Positions 63,313-64,000 of a stretch of 64,000 nucleotides of DNA are shown piece by piece; position 1 is the first letter of the stretch, and every line of letters begins with the position of its first letter. The stretch covers positions 62,001 to 126,000 of the forward strand of contig VMSX01000006.1 of the NCBI GenBank assembly GCA_013791905.1, given 5' to 3'. A program made the translations under genes and the position numbers. Under the pieces are notes generated by a model. The model was given only the letters and a program-made list of their open reading frames with translations. It did not search any database and had not been told where the DNA came from. Source of the stretch: Rhodocyclaceae bacterium (GTDB lineage: Bacteria > Pseudomonadota > Gammaproteobacteria > Burkholderiales > Rhodocyclaceae).

Positions 63313-64000
63313 ATGGATACGCTTTCAGTAATGACAAACCCTGTGGCGGATGACGCCTTTGTTACCCGATGGAAGTGGCGAAGGGATAATGCCAGTATCC
63401 CTTCACTCGGCGGGGCCGTCACCGTCAAGCTCAGTTCCAGACACGCTGCGGATAAAATCATTCTTGCCGAGCTGGGGGCAATACATCATCTTCTCTGTGT
63501 GGCTGAGGTTCAAGGCGCTAACCGACTTGGGAATGGGCTCTCTATCGAGGTCTCGTGTGGCGCCATCAAAAAAGCCGTGGCGAAGGGGGCTTTGAAAAAA
63601 GATGATGCAGGCCGCACGGATAAGTTGCATGTGGCCCAATTCTCCCAATTCCTTGCCACCAAATATTTTGAAGCCAGTATTTCGGTCGTTGCGCCCAGCA
63701 GGCAGGAATTCGACGAGCCGAGGATCATCCAGAACTACGAGAGTGAGCTAGACATCCCTCCCATGGCGTTCATACCCAGCGAGGCAGGCAATATCGTAGT
63801 GAGCCGCCATGCACTCAACCGTTTCGTGGAGCGGTTCGCGGCAGCAGATCAAATCAAGGCTGGCATGGCGTTATCGGAAGTTCCGGATCACAAATGGACG
63901 CGGGCATGGCGCATTCTCGAAACGATCATTCCGCAATCCAAGCGGATCGATATTCCTGGAACCGAATGGCAGCGAATTGTCAGGAAATATGGTGAAGACA
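63313..64000 (+). CDS. Unrecognised protein, 3' end cut by window
   Basis: An open frame from ATG 63313 to the right edge: 229 codons with no stop. It reads MDTLSVMTNPVADDAF at the start; later segments are SIEVSCGAIKKAVAKGALKKDD and a motif IVVSRHALNRFVERF. It starts six bases after the AbrB-like antitoxin gene, so the two are likely co-transcribed. It may be the toxin partner of a new pair or an unrelated gene. I do not recognise the family. Confidence 0.6.
   Translation, partial: MDTLSVMTNPVADDAFVTRWKWRRDNASIPSLGGAVTVKLSSRHAADKIILAELGAIHHLLCVAEVQGANRLGNGLSIEVSCGAIKKAVAKGALKKDDAGRTDKLHVAQFSQFLATKYFEASISVVAPSRQEFDEPRIIQNYESELDIPPMAFIPSEAGNIVVSRHALNRFVERFAAADQIKAGMALSEVPDHKWTRAWRILETIIPQSKRIDIPGTEWQRIVRKYGED

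Overview
The window looks like a segment of a conjugative plasmid from a proteobacterium, most likely a betaproteobacterium of the Rhodocyclales/Burkholderiales type. I infer the host from the gene families only: a TrfA-type replication initiator, a DHC/SHP cytochrome cluster and a moderately GC-rich composition with many ATGA/GTGA gene overlaps. I saw no rRNA, tRNA or CRISPR array. The left edge cuts a DNA cytosine methyltransferase and the right edge cuts an unrecognised gene.

Layout. (1) 1-11.4 kb: a partial C5-methyltransferase, then a ten-gene leftward cluster for transmembrane electron transfer: SHP and DHC c-type hemoproteins, a PepSY protein, a ferric-reductase-like flavocytochrome, a flavin/2Fe-2S reductase, a small membrane protein and an octaheme cytochrome, followed by a CDF metal exporter and a TerB-type protein. 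A divergent PepSY/response regulator/sensor kinase operon faces it across an operator-like array of four half-sites at 11-bp spacing. (2) 11.4-19.9 kb: plasmid maintenance. A small HTH gene, then a leftward parM-stbB-like-integrase operon, a repeat-rich region with a cluster of palindromes, and a rightward operon of small plasmid genes (a possible MobI, zinc-ribbon Lar-like proteins, a secreted thermonuclease). (3) 20.0-31.4 kb: one leftward defence operon, WYL regulator - HsdM - HsdS - PD-(D/E)XK-like ORF - HsdR - patatin - CD-NTase - HrgA-like nuclease, i.e. type I restriction-modification joined to a CBASS-type system. (4) 31.8-36.5 kb: trfA with seven 15-bp iterons, a DnaA box and an AT-rich stretch (oriV), then the coupling protein TraD, a DUF4400 protein and a small DNA-binding protein. 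(5) 36.6-41.7 kb: a 1711-residue fusion of a DEDD exonuclease, RecQ and UvrD/Rep helicases. (6) 41.9-48.0 kb: leftward accessory genes (DUF4238/SEC-C, HEPN-like, FRG) with at least one attC-like site between them, as in an integron cassette array lacking an integrase, then hipBA. (7) 48.3-62.5 kb: an F-type conjugative type IV secretion operon (transglycosylase, OmpA-like lipoprotein, pilin, traL-E-K-B, dsbC, traV, traC, trbI, traF, traH, traG). (8) 62.5-64 kb: a possible entry-exclusion membrane protein, an AbrB/MazE-type antitoxin and the cut gene.

The most notable new pattern is a promoter module repeated four times: an inverted repeat AAAAGCAT-N9-ATGCTTTT, then 4-5 bases, a poor -35, 16-17 bases and a -10. 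It precedes trfA, the first transfer gene, a small gene next to traD, and the palindrome region. In three of the four the start codon lies 6-7 bases after the -10, so these mRNAs would be leaderless or nearly so. This suggests one unidentified regulator coordinating replication and transfer.
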